NCBI GenBank assembly: GCA_964017065.1
Contig: OZ024789.1
Location: 7,010,191-7,074,190 of the forward strand
Direction of reading: 5' to 3'
From: Haliclona indistincta
Lineage: Eukaryota > Porifera > Demospongiae > Haplosclerida > Chalinidae
Length of the DNA stretch: 64,000 nucleotides
Position 1 is the first letter of the stretch. Each line of letters opens with the position of its first letter. Shown in pieces: positions 10,520 through 23,743 of this stretch. The position numbers were made by a program, and so were the translations under genes. Below the pieces are notes generated by a model that was given only the letters and a program-made list of their open reading frames with translations, ran no database searches and was not told the origin of the DNA.

Positions 10520-12209
10520 TGTGGACAGTTCCAATCCGGCGTTTGGACCAGGATTACGTCTAGCAGCTCTAGAGAGACCTCTGTTTCCAATACCTGTGGG
10601 AAGAGAGAATGAAAAGATGACAAATTGCCTCTTGAGAGCGCATCTGCGGCTGAATTATCAGTGCCCGGGATATGCTCAGCAGTGATATGAAAGTTATAAT
10701 AGACTGATATAAAGTACAGACATCTAAGCAGGTGACAAGGAATGGATTATCTGCATTGAGCTTCTGCACTACCTTGACCACCGCCATATTGTCTACGTGG
10801 AACAACACCCGACAGCCTCGCCATTGAGAGCCCCACAATGCAGAAGCAAGAACCAGTGGTACCAGCTCCTTTACTGATATGTCAATCGTGGACCAACTAC
10901 CTGGCCACTTCGTATTGAACCAACTGCCCTCAAGGAAGAATGCTCCACAACCAAAAGAGCCCGAAGCATCTGAAAACACTTCCACCAAGTCAGCTGCATC
11001 CAATGGTATCAGTGCTATCCCATTCCAGTCACGGAGGAACAGATCCCACCACCTCAAGTCTGCCTGCATCGACATGTTCAGTCTCACGTAATGGAATGGT
11101 TTGGGGGCTGATGGTAATAGACTAAACAAAGGCCGCAAAAATAATCTTCCCGGACGAATTACCGTAGCAGCGTGTGAGAGATGACCCAAAAGCGACTCCA
11201 TCTCCCTCCGAGTGAAGGAGGTCCTGGCAATTGACCTTTGAACCAGGCGCCGGACACGTAACAGCTTTTCCTCAGGCAAGCTCAAAGTGAAAGATTCAGT
11301 ATCAATGAGAATACCCAAGAACGTCACCCTGGTTGAGGGGCCTTCAGTTTTGTGGCTAGACACTGGAACTCCAAGCTCTGCAAATGCCGCCTCGGCTCTA
11401 GACCGTGCCATAGATGCTTCGGAGGAGCCTGGTGACCCCACAAAGAGGAAATCATCCAAGTAGTGCAGCAAAAACCGGATCCCTCTCTTAAAAAGAATCC
11501 ATGCCAACGCGTCAGCAACAGCAGAAAACACCTTTGGAGCTGAACGAATACCAAACGGCAGAGCCTTATCCACGAAAGTCATGCCCTGCCATTCAATAGC
11601 TAGAAGGTGCTGGTCATCCGGGTGAACAGGGATCATGCGGTAGGCATCACGGAGGTCCAATTTCACTAGTTGTGTACCCCGTCCGAGTTGCTTAAGAAGT
11701 CTGACTGCATCCTCAAGTGACGCATACTTTATCGAACAGAGCTCCTCGGAGATCCCATCGTTCACACTCGCAGAAGACGGAGAGGAAAGGTCCACAATCA
11801 TGCGCCACTCAGACCCTGAGTGGCCTTTAGGAACGAGACCGATGGGACTCGTATGAACTCGTTCGGCAACCTCTCTAGACAGGGGACCAACGATCCGGCC
11901 AGCTTCCAATTCAGATGCTAACTTAGATGTGACTGTGCTAGTATCGGCCAGTGAGGATGGATGATTGCGTCCTCATGTCCGCAAACTCCGCCCCATCCTG
12001 CAGTAGCCGATGCGGAAGCCCTCACGCAAGCCCCGAATTATATACTCACAGAACAACTGATCCGGATGTAAGCGTAATTCCCACGCCAGGACGGTTAGGC
12101 AGATTGGCGTGCAGTGGCGTAGCCAAGATGGCGGGTGACCTATAGGCTTCATTGAGTCCAAGGCAAGAAGGTCTGATGTGTAACGGTAACAACCCTCCCT
12201 TATCCCCAT
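10393..12209 (-). pseudogene. Reverse transcriptase / RNase H of Ngaro-like element 1, two lesions
   Basis: DIRS/Ngaro-type RT copies element RNA to DNA. The N-terminal part (WELRLHPDQLF, GFRIGY) lies at about 12090-11990. The palm follows (LVKLDLRDAYRMIPVH, then LPFGIRSAP, then HYLDDFLFVG with the YLDD catalytic box). RNase H residues are FSDASG, the Glu in VKELVPL, FHVDN and DNSAADALSRG. Two lesions are visible: an in-frame TGA at 11975-11973 between the N-terminal segment and the palm, and a one-base shift at about 10727, after which the RNase H end and the linker (PQVLETEVSLELL) continue in the next frame to 10393. The TGA could instead be removed by splicing or recoding; I treat it as a mutation. 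The upstream limit is uncertain. Confidence 0.8.
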
Positions 12210-12674
12210 CAGAGCTAGAGTCCAATTCTCCGGTGTGAGGATATCTAGAGAATGGAGGCAAAACTTCCGTCAGCAAGGTTACATAACACTAACTGACTCA
12301 AACCCATCACTGCCCGACTATCGCAAGCCCCAGTATAGCTTTCTAACACATACAGTCCCGGTGCACGAAAACAGTCATCAACGAACAAAGACTTTGAGTG
12401 CGAGTTACGCTTACACTGCGTGCAGAAGAGGATTATAATACATCCTCTACACCATCGAAGCCCCAGCCCCACTATGCCCACACTGCATTTAATACGATAA
12501 TGTCAAACATCAATACATGGCGACACAATTTCCACACCATAGATATTTACACCAAGCATACAAATCGCGCAGAGATAATGAGGTGCGCACAGATTAAATA
12601 ACACAGTGAATGAATAAATGGGGAGTTCTAAGCTGCTCCTGCTGCTGTCAATCGAACCACTGCATGCTAACAGT
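12210..12674 (-). other. Spacer between Gag and RT of element 1
   Basis: Short open frames only, none with recognisable domains. It is probably an untranslated linker or intron between the Gag and Pol genes of the retrotransposon. Confidence 0.5.
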
Positions 12675-14465
12675 TTATTGATTCCTACTGGAATTCCCAG
12701 ACGTCGAGGGTGCATTAGGGGCTGTCCGCGAGTTGCGTTTCCACGGTGAGTCTGCTGGCGTGTCCGGACAATCCTTAGCTCTGTGCGGCAATCTGCAGGT
12801 CACACAAACGTGTCGGAATGTGCACGTCCCAGGGTAGGCACAATTCCCACGGTTCCACGAGGAGCAAATACGTGCAAGCTGCCTTTGAGGACGTGAGCGA
12901 ACGTCCTGTGGTCGATTAGAAGCATCCTGGTTGGTTGGTCCCATCAGCGGCTGCTGCATGTAGGTCAAAGCACATTGAGCAGAAGAATGGTCCACACCCC
13001 TGCACAGGGAGCAAAAGACTCCACCACCACCACGCTGTCCCAAGATAGTGGACGCCTGCAGGTCTGGCAAGAGCGAGTTCCAGTGCAGGTTTGGATCAAT
13101 AGCGGCTAGCCTCCTGAAATTGCGGTCATACTCCTGCCACCCACCACCACCATGACGAAGCGATTCTCGAACCACCAGTCTCATGTACGCCAGCATGTCC
13201 CTGACAAACGGCTCCGTGGAGCGGAGTGCAATATACGCCGCGAAACAGTAGACCCATGAAGACAATGATGGCACTTCACGCATCCGAGCCCGTAGGGCTC
13301 CAGGGGTAGCCATAGTTTGCAGAGAGCCATGGATCGATTCCAGTTGATCATGAAGTGCTACATTATCACATAAAAGCTCTCGCATCTCGACAAACTCTCC
13401 AGCCGTGATCCTTCTGACCAGGCGAGCTGGAATTGGCTGCGACGACGAAGATAAAATCACTCCTAAAAAACCTCCAGTAGCGTTCTGCCCAGCACTGGTC
13501 GCATTTTGGTTGACGAGAACAGGGATCGAGGGGCGAGGTGACTGAGACGACGACTGTACGACAGATGTCACACCTCCTCCTGCTTGGGATGAAGAGGGTC
13601 CGCCCACCAAGCTGACTGTCGCCACTGAAGTCAACATGCACGGAGATGGCATCCCGCCCAATGGTGTGCTCACACCTACATGAAGTAAAACAGAGGGCGT
13701 GCATGGATATGACGGTAAATGACGAAGGTAATGGCTTAGTCACAGTAGAATGCAGGCTCACAAAGCAAGCAACAAATACTGGCCGAACTCCCCCTTGAGA
13801 CCATGATGCAAGCAGTGCTCCGTTTGTCGTCGAAGACGCCACTAAACAAACACGACGCTAGCATGCTAATGGATTGCAGGAAGTGTTACCAATGCAATAA
13901 CAAACTCACAGAACCTCTAACACATAATGCACTTGACAGATGGCACCCAAATGAAACCATACGATAAAACCACACCCACCAGGCAGCAACATTCAAGCAC
14001 CCAGTACATACACAAATGCAATGCCCTGAGAGCTTGCGCACAACAAATAAACAACCTTAAGGTAGCAGTATGTAACATGGTCTAACCTGAGGTTAGCTGA
14101 GAGCCAGAATCGCCGGTAATGGCTGGTTGGTCCGCGGACGAGTTATCTTCTTCGACTGTCTGCTGTACCGCTACAAACAACTCGAATGCAGCATGGACTT
14201 CGTCGCGGATCATCTCTCTCAAGTCCTCATTGCCAGTGACTTGTTCCAGCGACGTACTAGCTCCTGCGCGTCCAGAGTCTCTACCACGACCGCCTGCACC
14301 ACGGCCACCAGCTCCACTACGGCCTCCTCTCCCACCACGACCCCTCGGGGGAGGTAAAGTCACTGCAGCTCCCGCCCGAGAGCGCGTGCTGGGTCGGCCT
14401 CCTGGGTTAGCCGCCGCGACGGTAGATGTCAAGATTCTACCCGCTCCGCGTCTCCGACGGGGCAT
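12675..14465 (-). CDS. Gag-like protein of Ngaro-like element 1 (two exons)
   Basis: Two minus-strand exons, 14465-14087 and 13675-12675, join in frame across a GT..AG intron of 411 bp, giving about 460 residues. The start at 14465 (MPRRRRGAGR) opens an Arg/Gly-rich, disordered, probably RNA-binding N-terminus, then an acidic helical stretch (NEDLREMIRDEVHAAF). The second exon contains the conserved core (WVYCFAAYIALRS ... MLAYMRLVVRESL ... WQEYDRNFRR) and two C-terminal zinc knuckles: a CCCH finger with spacing C-x7-C-x5-C-x3-H and a C-x2-C-x3-H-x4-C. This architecture is known for Gag of DIRS/Ngaro elements. The frame is intact, and it lies first in the element ahead of RT. A start further upstream at about 14594 is possible but lies near the element border. 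Confidence 0.8.
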
Positions 14466-16110
14466 CACAGACAAAACAGAGAGGAAACTGAGAGTGCTGA
14501 GACGAAAGTGAAGGCACCTAAAGCTTGCCACAGCTGCTGGAGCATGAGCTGGATCTGGAAGTGCGCATGCGCTCAGGGGAGTGGCCACGTTCAACCCATC
14601 ATTAACCGATTTTAATGCTCCGCCTTGAAAATAACATTTATTATTATTATATTTTTTATGGATGTGGTTGCTTGTGTACTATTGAAAAAAATATATAATA
14701 ATAATAAGATAATGGCAAAAAAAATTAAAATAAAAAATTTAAATTAAAAAAAATGTTCCCATGACGCATGGGAACAATGGTTTTTTATTTAATTTTTTTA
14801 CCATTATTTTATTATTATTATATTTTTTTATGTATTTGGTAGCTTGTGTACTATTGAAAAAAATATATAATAAGATAATGGTAAAAAAATTAAATAATAA
14901 AATTAAATTAAAATCAATGTTCCCATGAAGCATGGGAACAATGGTTTTTTATTTGATTTTTTTTACCATTATTTTATTATTATTATATTTTTTATGTATG
15001 TGGTTGCTTGTGTACTATTGAAAAAAATATATTATAATAATAAAATAATTGTAAAAAAAATTAAAATAAAAAATTTAAATTAAAAACAATGTTTTCATGA
15101 CGCATGGGAACAATGGTATTTTATTTAATTTTTTTACCATTATTTTATTATTATTATATTTTTTATGTATGTGGTTGCTTGTGTACTATTGAAAAAAATA
15201 TATAATAATAATATAATAATGGTAAAAAAAATTAAAATAAAAAAATTAAATTAAAAACAATGTTCCCATGACGCATGGGAACAATGGTTTTTTATTTAAT
15301 TTTTTTTACCATTATTTTATTATTATTATATTTTTTATGTATGTGGTTGCTTGTGTACTATTGAAAAAAATATATAATAATAATAAAATAATGGTAAAAA
15401 AAATTAAAATAAAAAAAATTAAGTTAGAAACAATGTTCCAATGACGCATGGAAACAACGGTATTTATTTAATTTTTTTCAACATTATTTTATTATTATTA
15501 TATTTTGTATGTATTTGGTAGCTTGTGTACTATTGAAAAAAATATATAATAATAATAAGATAATGGTAAAAAAATTAAAATTAAAAAATTAAATTAAAAA
15601 CAATGTTCCCATGACGTATGGGAACAATGGTATTTTATTTAATTTTTTTTACCATTATTTGATTATTATTATATTTTTTATGTATGTGGTTGCTTGTGTA
15701 CTATTGAAAAAAATATATAATAATAATAAAATAATTGTAAAAAAAATTAAACAATGTTCCCATGAAGCATGGGAACAATGGTATTTTATTTAATTTTTTT
15801 TACCATTATTTTATTATTATTATATTTTTTATGTATGTGGTTTCTTGTGTACTATTGAAAAAAATATATAATAATAATAAAATAATGGTAAAAAAAATTG
15901 AAATAAATAAATTAAATTAAAAACAATGTTCCCATGACGCATGGGAACAATGGTATTTTATTTTATTTTTTTTACCATTATTTTATTATTATTATATTTT
16001 TTATGTATGTTGTTGCTTGTGTACTATTGAAAAAAATATATAATAATAATAAAATAATTGTAAAAAATTAAAATAAAAAATTTAAATTAAAAACAATGTT
16101 TCCATGACGC

Positions 16111-18840
16111 ATGGGAACAATGGGATTTTATTTAATTTTCTTTTACCCTTATTTTATTATTATTATATTTTTTATGTATGTGGTTGCTTGTGTACTATTG
16201 AAAAAAATGTATAATAATAATAAAATAATGGTAAAAAAAATTAAAATAAAAAAAATTAAATTAAAAACAATGTTCCCACGACGCATGGGAACAATGGTTT
16301 TTTATTTGATTTTATTTACCATTATTTTATTATTATTATATTTTTTATGTATGTGGTAGCTTGTGTACTATTGAAAAAAATATATAATAATAATAAAATA
16401 ATGGTAAAAAAAATTAAAATAAATAAATTAAATTAAAAACAATGTTCCTGTGACGCATGGGAACAATGGTTTTTTATTTAATTTTTTTTTCCATGATTTT
16501 ATTATTATTATATTTTTTATGTATGTGGTTGCTTGTGTACTATTGAAAAAAATATATAATAATAATAAAATAATGGTAAAAAATTTAAAATGAAAAAAAT
16601 TAAGTTAAAAACAATGTTCCAATGACGCATGGAAACAACGGTATTTTATTTAATTTTTTTTACCATTATTTTATTATTATTATATTTTTTATGTATTTGG
16701 TAGCTTGTGTACTATTGAAAAAAATATATAATAATAATAAGATAATATTAAAAAAAATTAAAATTAAAAAATTAAATTATAAACAATGTTCCCATGACGT
16801 ATGGGAACAAAGGTATTTTATTTAATTTTTTTTACCATTATTTGATTATTATTATATTTTTTATGTATGTGGTTGCTTGTGTACTATTGAAAAAAATATA
16901 TAATAATAATAAAATAATTGTAAAAAAAATTAAACAATGTTCCCATGAAGCATGGGAACAATGGTATTTTATTTAATTTTTTTTACCATTATTTTATTAT
17001 TATTATATTTTTTATGTATGTGGTTTCTTGTGTACTATTGAAAAAAATATATAATAATAATAAAATAATGGTAAAAAAAATTTAAACAAAAAAAATTAAG
17101 TTAAAAACAATGTTCCCATGACGCATGGGAACAACGGTTTTTTATTTAATTTTTTTTACCATTATTTTATTATTATTTTTTTTTTTATGTATTTGGTAGC
17201 TTGTGTACTATCGAAAAAAATATATAATAATAATAAGATAATGGTAAAAAAAATTGAAATAAATAAATGAAATTAAAAACAATGTTCCCATGACGCATGG
17301 GAACAATGGTATTTTATTTAATTTTTTTTACCATTATTTTATTATTATTATATTTTTTTTGTATGTGGTTTCTTGTGTACTATTGAAAAAAATATATAAT
17401 AATAATAAAATAATTGTAAAAAATTAAAATAAAAAATTTAAATTAAAAACAATGTTTCCATGACGCATGGGAACAATGGTATTTTATTTAATTTTTTTTA
17501 CCCTTATTTTATTATTATTATATTTTTTATGTATGTGGTTGCTTGTGTACTATTGAAAAAAATGTATAATAATAATAAAATAATGGTAAAAAAAATTAAA
17601 ATAAAAAAAATTAAATTAAAAACAATGTTCCCACGACGCATGGGAACAATTGTTTTTTATTTAATTTTATTTACCATTATTTTATTATTATTATATTTTT
17701 TATGTATGTGGTTGCTTGTGTACTATTGAAAAAAATATATAATAATAATAAAATAATGGTAAAAAAAATTAAAATAAATAAATTAAATTAAAAACAATGT
17801 TCCTGTGACGCATGGGAACAATGGTTTTTTATTTAATTTTTTTTTCCATGATTTTATTATTATTATATTTTTTATGTATGTGGTGGCTTGTGTACTATTG
17901 AAAAAAATATATAATAATAATAAAATAATGGTAAAAAAAAATTAAAATGAAAAAAATTAAGTTAAAAACAATGTTCCAATGACGCATGGAAACAACGGTA
18001 TTTTATTTAATTTTTTTTACCATTATTTTATTATTATTATATTTTTTATGTATTTGGTAGCTTGTGTACTATTGAAAAAAATATATAATAATAATAAGAT
18101 AATATTAAAAAAAATTAAAATTAAAAAATTAAATTATAAACAATGTTCCCATGACGTATGGGAACAAAGGTATTTTATTTAATTTTTTTTACCATTATTT
18201 GATTATTATTATATTTTTTATGTATGTGGTTGCTTGTGTACTATTGAAAAAAATATATAATAATAATAAAATAATTGTAAAAAAAATTAAACAATGTTCC
18301 CATGAAGCATGGGAACAATGGTATTTTATTTAATTTTTTTTACCATTATTTTATTATTATTATATTTTTTATGTATGTGGTTTCTTGTGTACTATTGAAA
18401 AAAATATATAATAATAATAAAATAATGGTAAAATAAATTTAAACAAAAAAAATTAAGTTAAAAACAATGTTCCCATGACGCATGGGAACAACGGTTTTTT
18501 ATTTAATTTTTTTTACCATTATTTTATTATTATTATATTTTTTATGTATTTGGTAGCTTGTGTACTATCGAAAAAAATATATAATAATAATAAGATAATG
18601 GTAAAAAAAATTGAAATAAATAAATGAAATTAAAAACAATGTTCCCATGACGCATGGGAACAATGGTACTTTATTTAATTTTTTTTACCATTATTTTATT
18701 ATTATTATATTTTTTATGTATGTGGTTTCTTGTGTACTATTGAAAAAAATATATAATAATAATAAAATAATTGTAAAAAATTAAAATAAAAAATTTAAAT
18801 TAAAAACAATGTTTCCATGACGCATGGGAACAATGGTATT
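16111..18840. repeat. Higher-order repeat of about 1.36 kb in the satellite
   Basis: The diagnostic run of variant units at 16622-16976 reappears at 17979-18333, an offset of 1357 bp or eight units, with almost no change. This includes the shared variants aatgacgcatggaaacaacg and acgtatgggaacaaagg. Parts recur again at about 19500. This is a recent multi-unit duplication by unequal exchange. Confidence 0.8.
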
Positions 18841-20468
18841 TTATTTAATTTTTTTTACCCTTATTTTATTATTATTATATTTTTTATGTATGTGGTTGCT
18901 TGTGTACTATTGAAAAAAATGTATAATAATAATAAAATAATGGTAAAAAAAATTAAAATAAATAAATTAAATTAAAAACAATGTTCCCATGACGCATGGG
19001 AACAATGGTATTTTATTTTATTTTTTTTACCATTATTTTATTATTATTATATTTTTTATGTATGTTGTTGCTTGTGTACTATTGAAAAAAATATATAATA
19101 ATAATAAAATAATTGTAAAAAATTAAAATAAAAAATTTAAATTAAAATCAATGATTCCATGACGCATGGGAACAATGGTATTTTATTTAATTTTTTTTAC
19201 CCTTATTTTATTATTATTATATTTTTTATGTATGTGGTTGCTTGTGTACTATTGAAAAAAATGTATAATAATAATAAAATAATAGTAAAAAAAATTAAAA
19301 TAAAAAAAATTAAATTAAAAACAATGTTCCCACGACGCATGGGAACAATGGTTTTTTATTTAATTTTATTTACCATTATTTTATTATTATTATATATTTT
19401 TTGTATTTGGTTGCTTGTGTGCTATTGAAAAAAATTCATAATAATAATAAAATAATGGTAAAAAAAATTAAAATAAAAAAAATTAAGTTAAAAACAATGT
19501 TCCAATGACGCATGGAAACAACGGTATTTTATTTAATTTTTTTTACCATTATTTGATTATTATTATATTTTTTATGTATGTGGTTGCTTGTGTACTATTG
19601 AAAAAAATATATAATAATAGTAAAATAATTGTAAAAGAAATTAAACAATGTTCCCATGAAGCATGGGAACAATGGTATTTTATTTAATTTTTTTTACCAT
19701 TATTTTATTATTATTATATTTTTTATGTATGTGGTTTCTTGTGTACTATTGAAAAAAATATATAATAATAATAAAATAATGGTAAAAAAAATTTAAACTA
19801 AAAAAATTAAGTTAAAAACAATGTTCCCATGACGCATGGGAACAACGGTTTTTTATTTAATTTTTTTTACCATTATTTATTATTATTATATTTTTTATGT
19901 ATTTGGTAGCTTGTGTACTATCGAAAAAAAATATATAATAATAATAAGATAATGGTAAAAAAAATTGAAATAAATAAATTAAATTAAAAACAATGTTCCC
20001 ATGACGCATGGGAACAATGGTATTTTGTTTTATTTTTTTTACCATTATTTTATTATTATTATGTTTTTTATGTATGTTGTTGCTTGTGTACTATTGAAAA
20101 AAATATATAATAATAATAAAATAATTGTAAAAAAATTAAAATAAAAAATTTAAATTAAAAACAATGTTTCCATGACGCATGGGAACAAGGGTATTTTATT
20201 TAATTTTTTTACCATTATTTTATTATTATTGTATTTTTTATGTATGTGGTTGCTTGTGTACTATTGAAAAAAATATATAATAATAATAAAATAATGGTAA
20301 AAAAAATTAAAATAAATAAATTAAATTAAAAACAATGTTCCTATGACGCATGGGAACAATGGTTTTTTATTAAATTTTTTTTCCATGATTTTATTATTAT
20401 TATATTTTTTATGTATGTGGTTGCTTGTGTACTATTGAAAAAAATATATAATAATAAAAAAATAATGG

Positions 20469-20668
20469 NNNNNNNNNNNNNNNNNNNNNNNNNNNNNNNN
20501 NNNNNNNNNNNNNNNNNNNNNNNNNNNNNNNNNNNNNNNNNNNNNNNNNNNNNNNNNNNNNNNNNNNNNNNNNNNNNNNNNNNNNNNNNNNNNNNNNNNN
20601 NNNNNNNNNNNNNNNNNNNNNNNNNNNNNNNNNNNNNNNNNNNNNNNNNNNNNNNNNNNNNNNNNNNN
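20469..20668. other. Assembly gap (200 N)
   Basis: Exactly 200 unknown bases inside the satellite, probably a gap of unknown true size in the tandem array. Confidence 0.99.
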
Positions 20669-20776
20669 ATTTACCATTATTTTATTATTATTATATTATT
20701 TATGTATGTGGTTGCTTGTGTACTATTGAAAAAAATATATAATAATAATTAAAATAATTAAAATAAAAAAAATGAA

Positions 20777-21222
20777 ATTTAATAATCGTTGTGGGACCCT
20801 GGTCCACTACATTGTCCTCCGTAACCACCTTAGTGGAGGGAGGAAGGGTTGGTAATACCGCAAGGGACACTCCCCCAAGTGCAATCTATGACAGACGCAC
20901 AAAAGGTGGGTCTGTCTCCCTCCAACTGTAGGCGGGGCCCATAAGCCACTCTCCCACCACACTAGTGGGGGCCCATAAACCACTCTCCCACCACACTAGT
21001 GGGGGCCCATAAACCACACCCCACCACACTAGTGGGGGCCCATAAGCCACACCCCACCACACTAGTGGGGGCCCAGCAAGTGTTCGCCACCATGCTTATC
21101 AGGATGGCGGCACTTTACTGCATTAAGCTGCTAGAGGCGCACTACCCATCCTGCGCCAAGCCTAAATCCTCAACATCAGCCTAAAGGGGGAGTGTATGCC
21201 GACCCACGGCACCGATGCCCAA
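20777..21222 (-). repeat. B2 direct repeat (3-prime terminus) of element 2
   Basis: The 446-bp unit begins tttaataatcgttgtggg on the plus strand and ends accgatgcccaa. It contains gggttggtaataccgcaagg and four short repeats of ccaccacactagtgggggcc. It is nearly identical to B1 at 21500-21945. The palindromic ccaccacactagtggg units could form hairpins. Confidence 0.88.
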
Positions 21223-21380
21223 ACGGAGCTCACACTCAGAGAGTGGAGGAGTGACAAACAAACACCGAACAACGAATAAAGACATACAAAAGAGAAACAC
21301 ATACTAAGGACACAAAAAAAAAATAATAATAATAATAAAAAAAATAAAATAAGTATGGAAAATGGAGAGGGAGGGCGGGT
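21223..21380 (-). other. Sequence between B2 and A2, no gene
   Basis: A 158-bp non-coding stretch containing a run of (aat)n/(aaat)n and gaggagtgacaaacaaacac. It is probably part of the A2 segment that has diverged from, or been lost in, A1. Confidence 0.5.
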
Positions 21381-21501
21381 GGGACAAGCAATAGCGTGAA
21401 GATGGCAGCTGTGCACAACATGTGTCCCGAGACTCTGCCCTCTGAGGGAGTGTCCACTAGTTATTAACTCCGTTTATATACGAAGTACTATAAACGAGCA
21501 T
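21381..21501 (-). repeat. A2 direct repeat of element 2
   Basis: 121 bp from gggacaagcaatagcgtgaa to ctataaacgagcat, colinear with A1 at 40445-40565 with one visible difference (actctgccc against actccgccc). In Ngaro elements A2 supplies the template that allows full-length cDNA to be completed. Confidence 0.88.
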
Positions 21502-21945
21502 TTAATAATCGTTGTGGGACCCTGGTCCACTACATTGTCCTCCGTAACCACCTTAGTGGAGGGAGGAAGGGTTGGTAATACCGCAAGGGACACTCCCCCA
21601 AGTGCAATCTATGACAGACCCACAAAAGGTGGGTCTGTCTCCCGCCAACTGTAGGCGGGGCCCATAAGCCACTCTCCCACCACACTAGTGGGGGCCCATA
21701 AACCACTCTCCCACCACACTAGTGGGGGCCCATAAACCACACCCCACCACACTAGTGGGGGCCCATAAGCCACACCCCACCACACTAGTGGGGGCCCAGC
21801 AAGTGTTCGCCACCATGCTTATCAGGATGGCGGCACTTCACTGCATTAAGCTGCTAGAGACGCACTACCCATCCTGCGCCAAGCCTAAATCCTCAACATC
21901 AGCCTAAAGGGGGAGTGTATGCCGACCCACGGCACCGATGCCCAA
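21500..21945 (-). repeat. B1 direct repeat of element 2
   Basis: 446 bp, same length as B2, with few substitutions (for example actgcatt/cactgcat at about 21840 against 21117). It lies just downstream, in the minus sense, of the recombinase gene. Confidence 0.88.
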
Positions 21946-22027
21946 TTACACTCCCCAAATACACATAACTTTATCAAACAATCATATTTTATTTATACTC
22001 ATAATTGAAACATCACTGAATACAAGC

Positions 22028-22640
22028 TCACAAATACATAGATACGAGTATATCAAGGTGAGCGGAGCTAACTGCTTGGGCTGTGTGGTAGGAGTCCGCA
22101 GGATGCTGAGGCCAATGCCTGAGCGGGAGACTGAATGTATCGTTGGAGGCATTGGAGCGCCACCGGACCAGTGTCTGTATGTAGGAGTCTCCAAAGCCCA
22201 TAGACTCTATCGTCGCTGCAGCACCCATACGGAAGCTATGCCTTGAGTAGGCGGCTGTGTCAATACCGTGTGACTCTACCACCTGTGCAATCCGACGCAT
22301 CAATCGTCGCCGTGACAAGGGTGACCCATCTCTATAGAGGAAGAGAGGACCAGGTTGCTGACCAGAGTGCCAGGTACCCCAGAAGGGCGACGACTGGGCA
22401 AATGCTTTGACCAGTCTGCCCTAAGTAAACTGTTACCCCCTCGCCAAAGGTGTCAGTCTCAGAATGACGTAGATGTACGGAAACCATCGCAGGCTGCTCG
22501 TGGGAGTCCACGGCGATGTCACGAGTAAGCAAATCCGGGTTGTATGCCCGCCAGGATGGACACGTGAACTCACCAGCCCGTAGGAAGCCAAAGAAGCCAA
22601 TACAACAAGCCGCTCACACGTACAAGGTTGGTACGCACTG
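22028..22640 (-). pseudogene. Tyrosine recombinase remnant of element 2
   Basis: Minus-strand remnant of the C-terminal half of a Ngaro-type recombinase. FLRAGEFTCPS carries the first Arg at about 22580, and the next segment (AVDSHEQPAMVSVHLRHS) lies at 22530-22340. After a frame change near 22330 comes SRRRLMRRIAQ and then YSRHSFRMGAAAT, with the HxxR box at 22240-22210, and VRWRS. The catalytic Tyr region is degraded. It resembles element 1 in domain order but differs in sequence, so the two belong to different families. Inactive. Confidence 0.78.
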
Positions 22641-23743
22641 CAGTACCGTCTGCTCAGTAAAATACTAGAACTTCAAACACAATCTAGAACAGGAAGTCAA
22701 GATTCTGAACTCATGCACACGCACACAATACGAGAAATGTTTCTGTTGTTACAGTAAGGTAATGCTCAAGGGTTGTATGTATGATAACACCTCGACACCC
22801 CAGCATGCGAGAGGAAGAGGAGGGATTGGTAATAGCTCATGGGTCACTCCCTCAGCAGTTGCTGAACACATGACACGTAATGTAACACATAACGCGAGGA
22901 CCGGGACACCAAACACATATGCACATATATCCAGCACTGCAACCACTACGAGCACCAAAGGAGCCTTGCACATCCAGCATTGCAAGCTGGAAAACCACTA
23001 ATTGCGCCGGCACCATGGTGACCACTCCAAAATATAGCATTATACTTGGATGGACACCCGCGGGAAACCTAGTGAGTTACAAGACGCCACGGGTATCCCA
23101 AACCAGGGTCGAACCGCAGAGACACAGCAAGTGCACCCTGAACTGGTGCAGGTGTCCTTCGCCACCAAGATCACCATGGCGCTAGGGCGGGACGCATACC
23201 CCGCCCTGCCAATGCCAGTGGGGGACACAACCCACCCGACGAGCAGGCCCCGGTCCCCAGCTAGCCGGCAACATAATGACAGGTCAGCACCTTGCAGAAC
23301 CACAGAGCGTCCGCCTGGAGTTACTGCTCAGCCAGTGCCAGTGAGTGATCTTCTAATTTGCTGTCAGTCACGAGTGTCTCACTGGGACGACAGACACATA
23401 ACTAGCCATGGTTTTGTATGGCCAGGAGCCCATCACAGTGATATCATATTCTGCTGCAACCACTAACTGGGCATGGCAACGTCAGGCATATGACAGCACC
23501 ATGTAGGATATATCAGCCTGCAACTGCACTTAATGCGTAAGAAAACTGCCACTACAGACCGAGTTACCACCATAGACTGCGCATGCAACTAGATGACACT
23601 GTGCAATGTACCCATGAATGGCACCTTAACCAGCAAAGTCTTGGTGCACTCTTAGTACATGGACCAGCATACCTTAACCAGCAAATTCTGGCACCTTAAC
23701 CATCACATTCTTGGTGCACTCTTGGTACGTGAACCAGCATACC
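22641..23743. repeat. Second Ngaro-like 3-prime module fragment and direct repeats, no gene
   Basis: From about 22785 the sequence gggattggtaatagctcatg followed by ggtcactccctc matches the terminal-module motif of the Ngaro-like elements. This looks like the 3-prime end of a further family nested inside element 2. No coding region is supported. At 23625-23743 a tandem repeat of about 45 bp (ccttaaccagcaaattctgg type, with ggtgcactcttggtacgtga) leads to the insertion point of the next MITE; a matching repeat is found at 39415-39492. Confidence 0.55.

Larger units (their letters stand above)
8981..14638 (-). mobile_element. Ngaro-like tyrosine-recombinase retrotransposon, element 1
   Basis: The element lies on the minus strand with order Gag, RT-RNase H, tyrosine recombinase, then a non-coding 3-prime module. 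It interrupts the satellite within accattattt/tattattatta with no target duplication, as expected for elements integrated by a tyrosine recombinase. TTAATGATGGG occurs at the left end (8981-8991) and inverted at 14595-14605. No methyltransferase or hydrolase domain is seen, which favours Ngaro over DIRS/PAT. Only one 3-prime module (B) is present, so the usual B1-A2-B2 repeat appears collapsed. RT is interrupted, so the copy is probably no longer self-sufficient. Confidence 0.85.
14639..20776. repeat. AT-rich palindromic satellite, block 3 (longest)
   Basis: About 35 units of about 170 bp of the gttcccatgacgcatgggaa type, mostly in one orientation. A 200-base gap interrupts it. The block includes a higher-order repeat (separate entry). 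No gene. Confidence 0.92.

Noticed and set aside
20411..20752. 113-codon frame across the assembly gap
   Set aside because: Most of it is unknown bases; the flanks are satellite.
4233..20776. Many 60-89 codon frames in the AT satellite (for example proteins rich in Ile, Phe, Tyr, Lys with NNGILFNFFYHYF)
   Set aside because: They follow the tandem unit exactly, recur in every unit, and are low-complexity by-products of AT-rich repeats.
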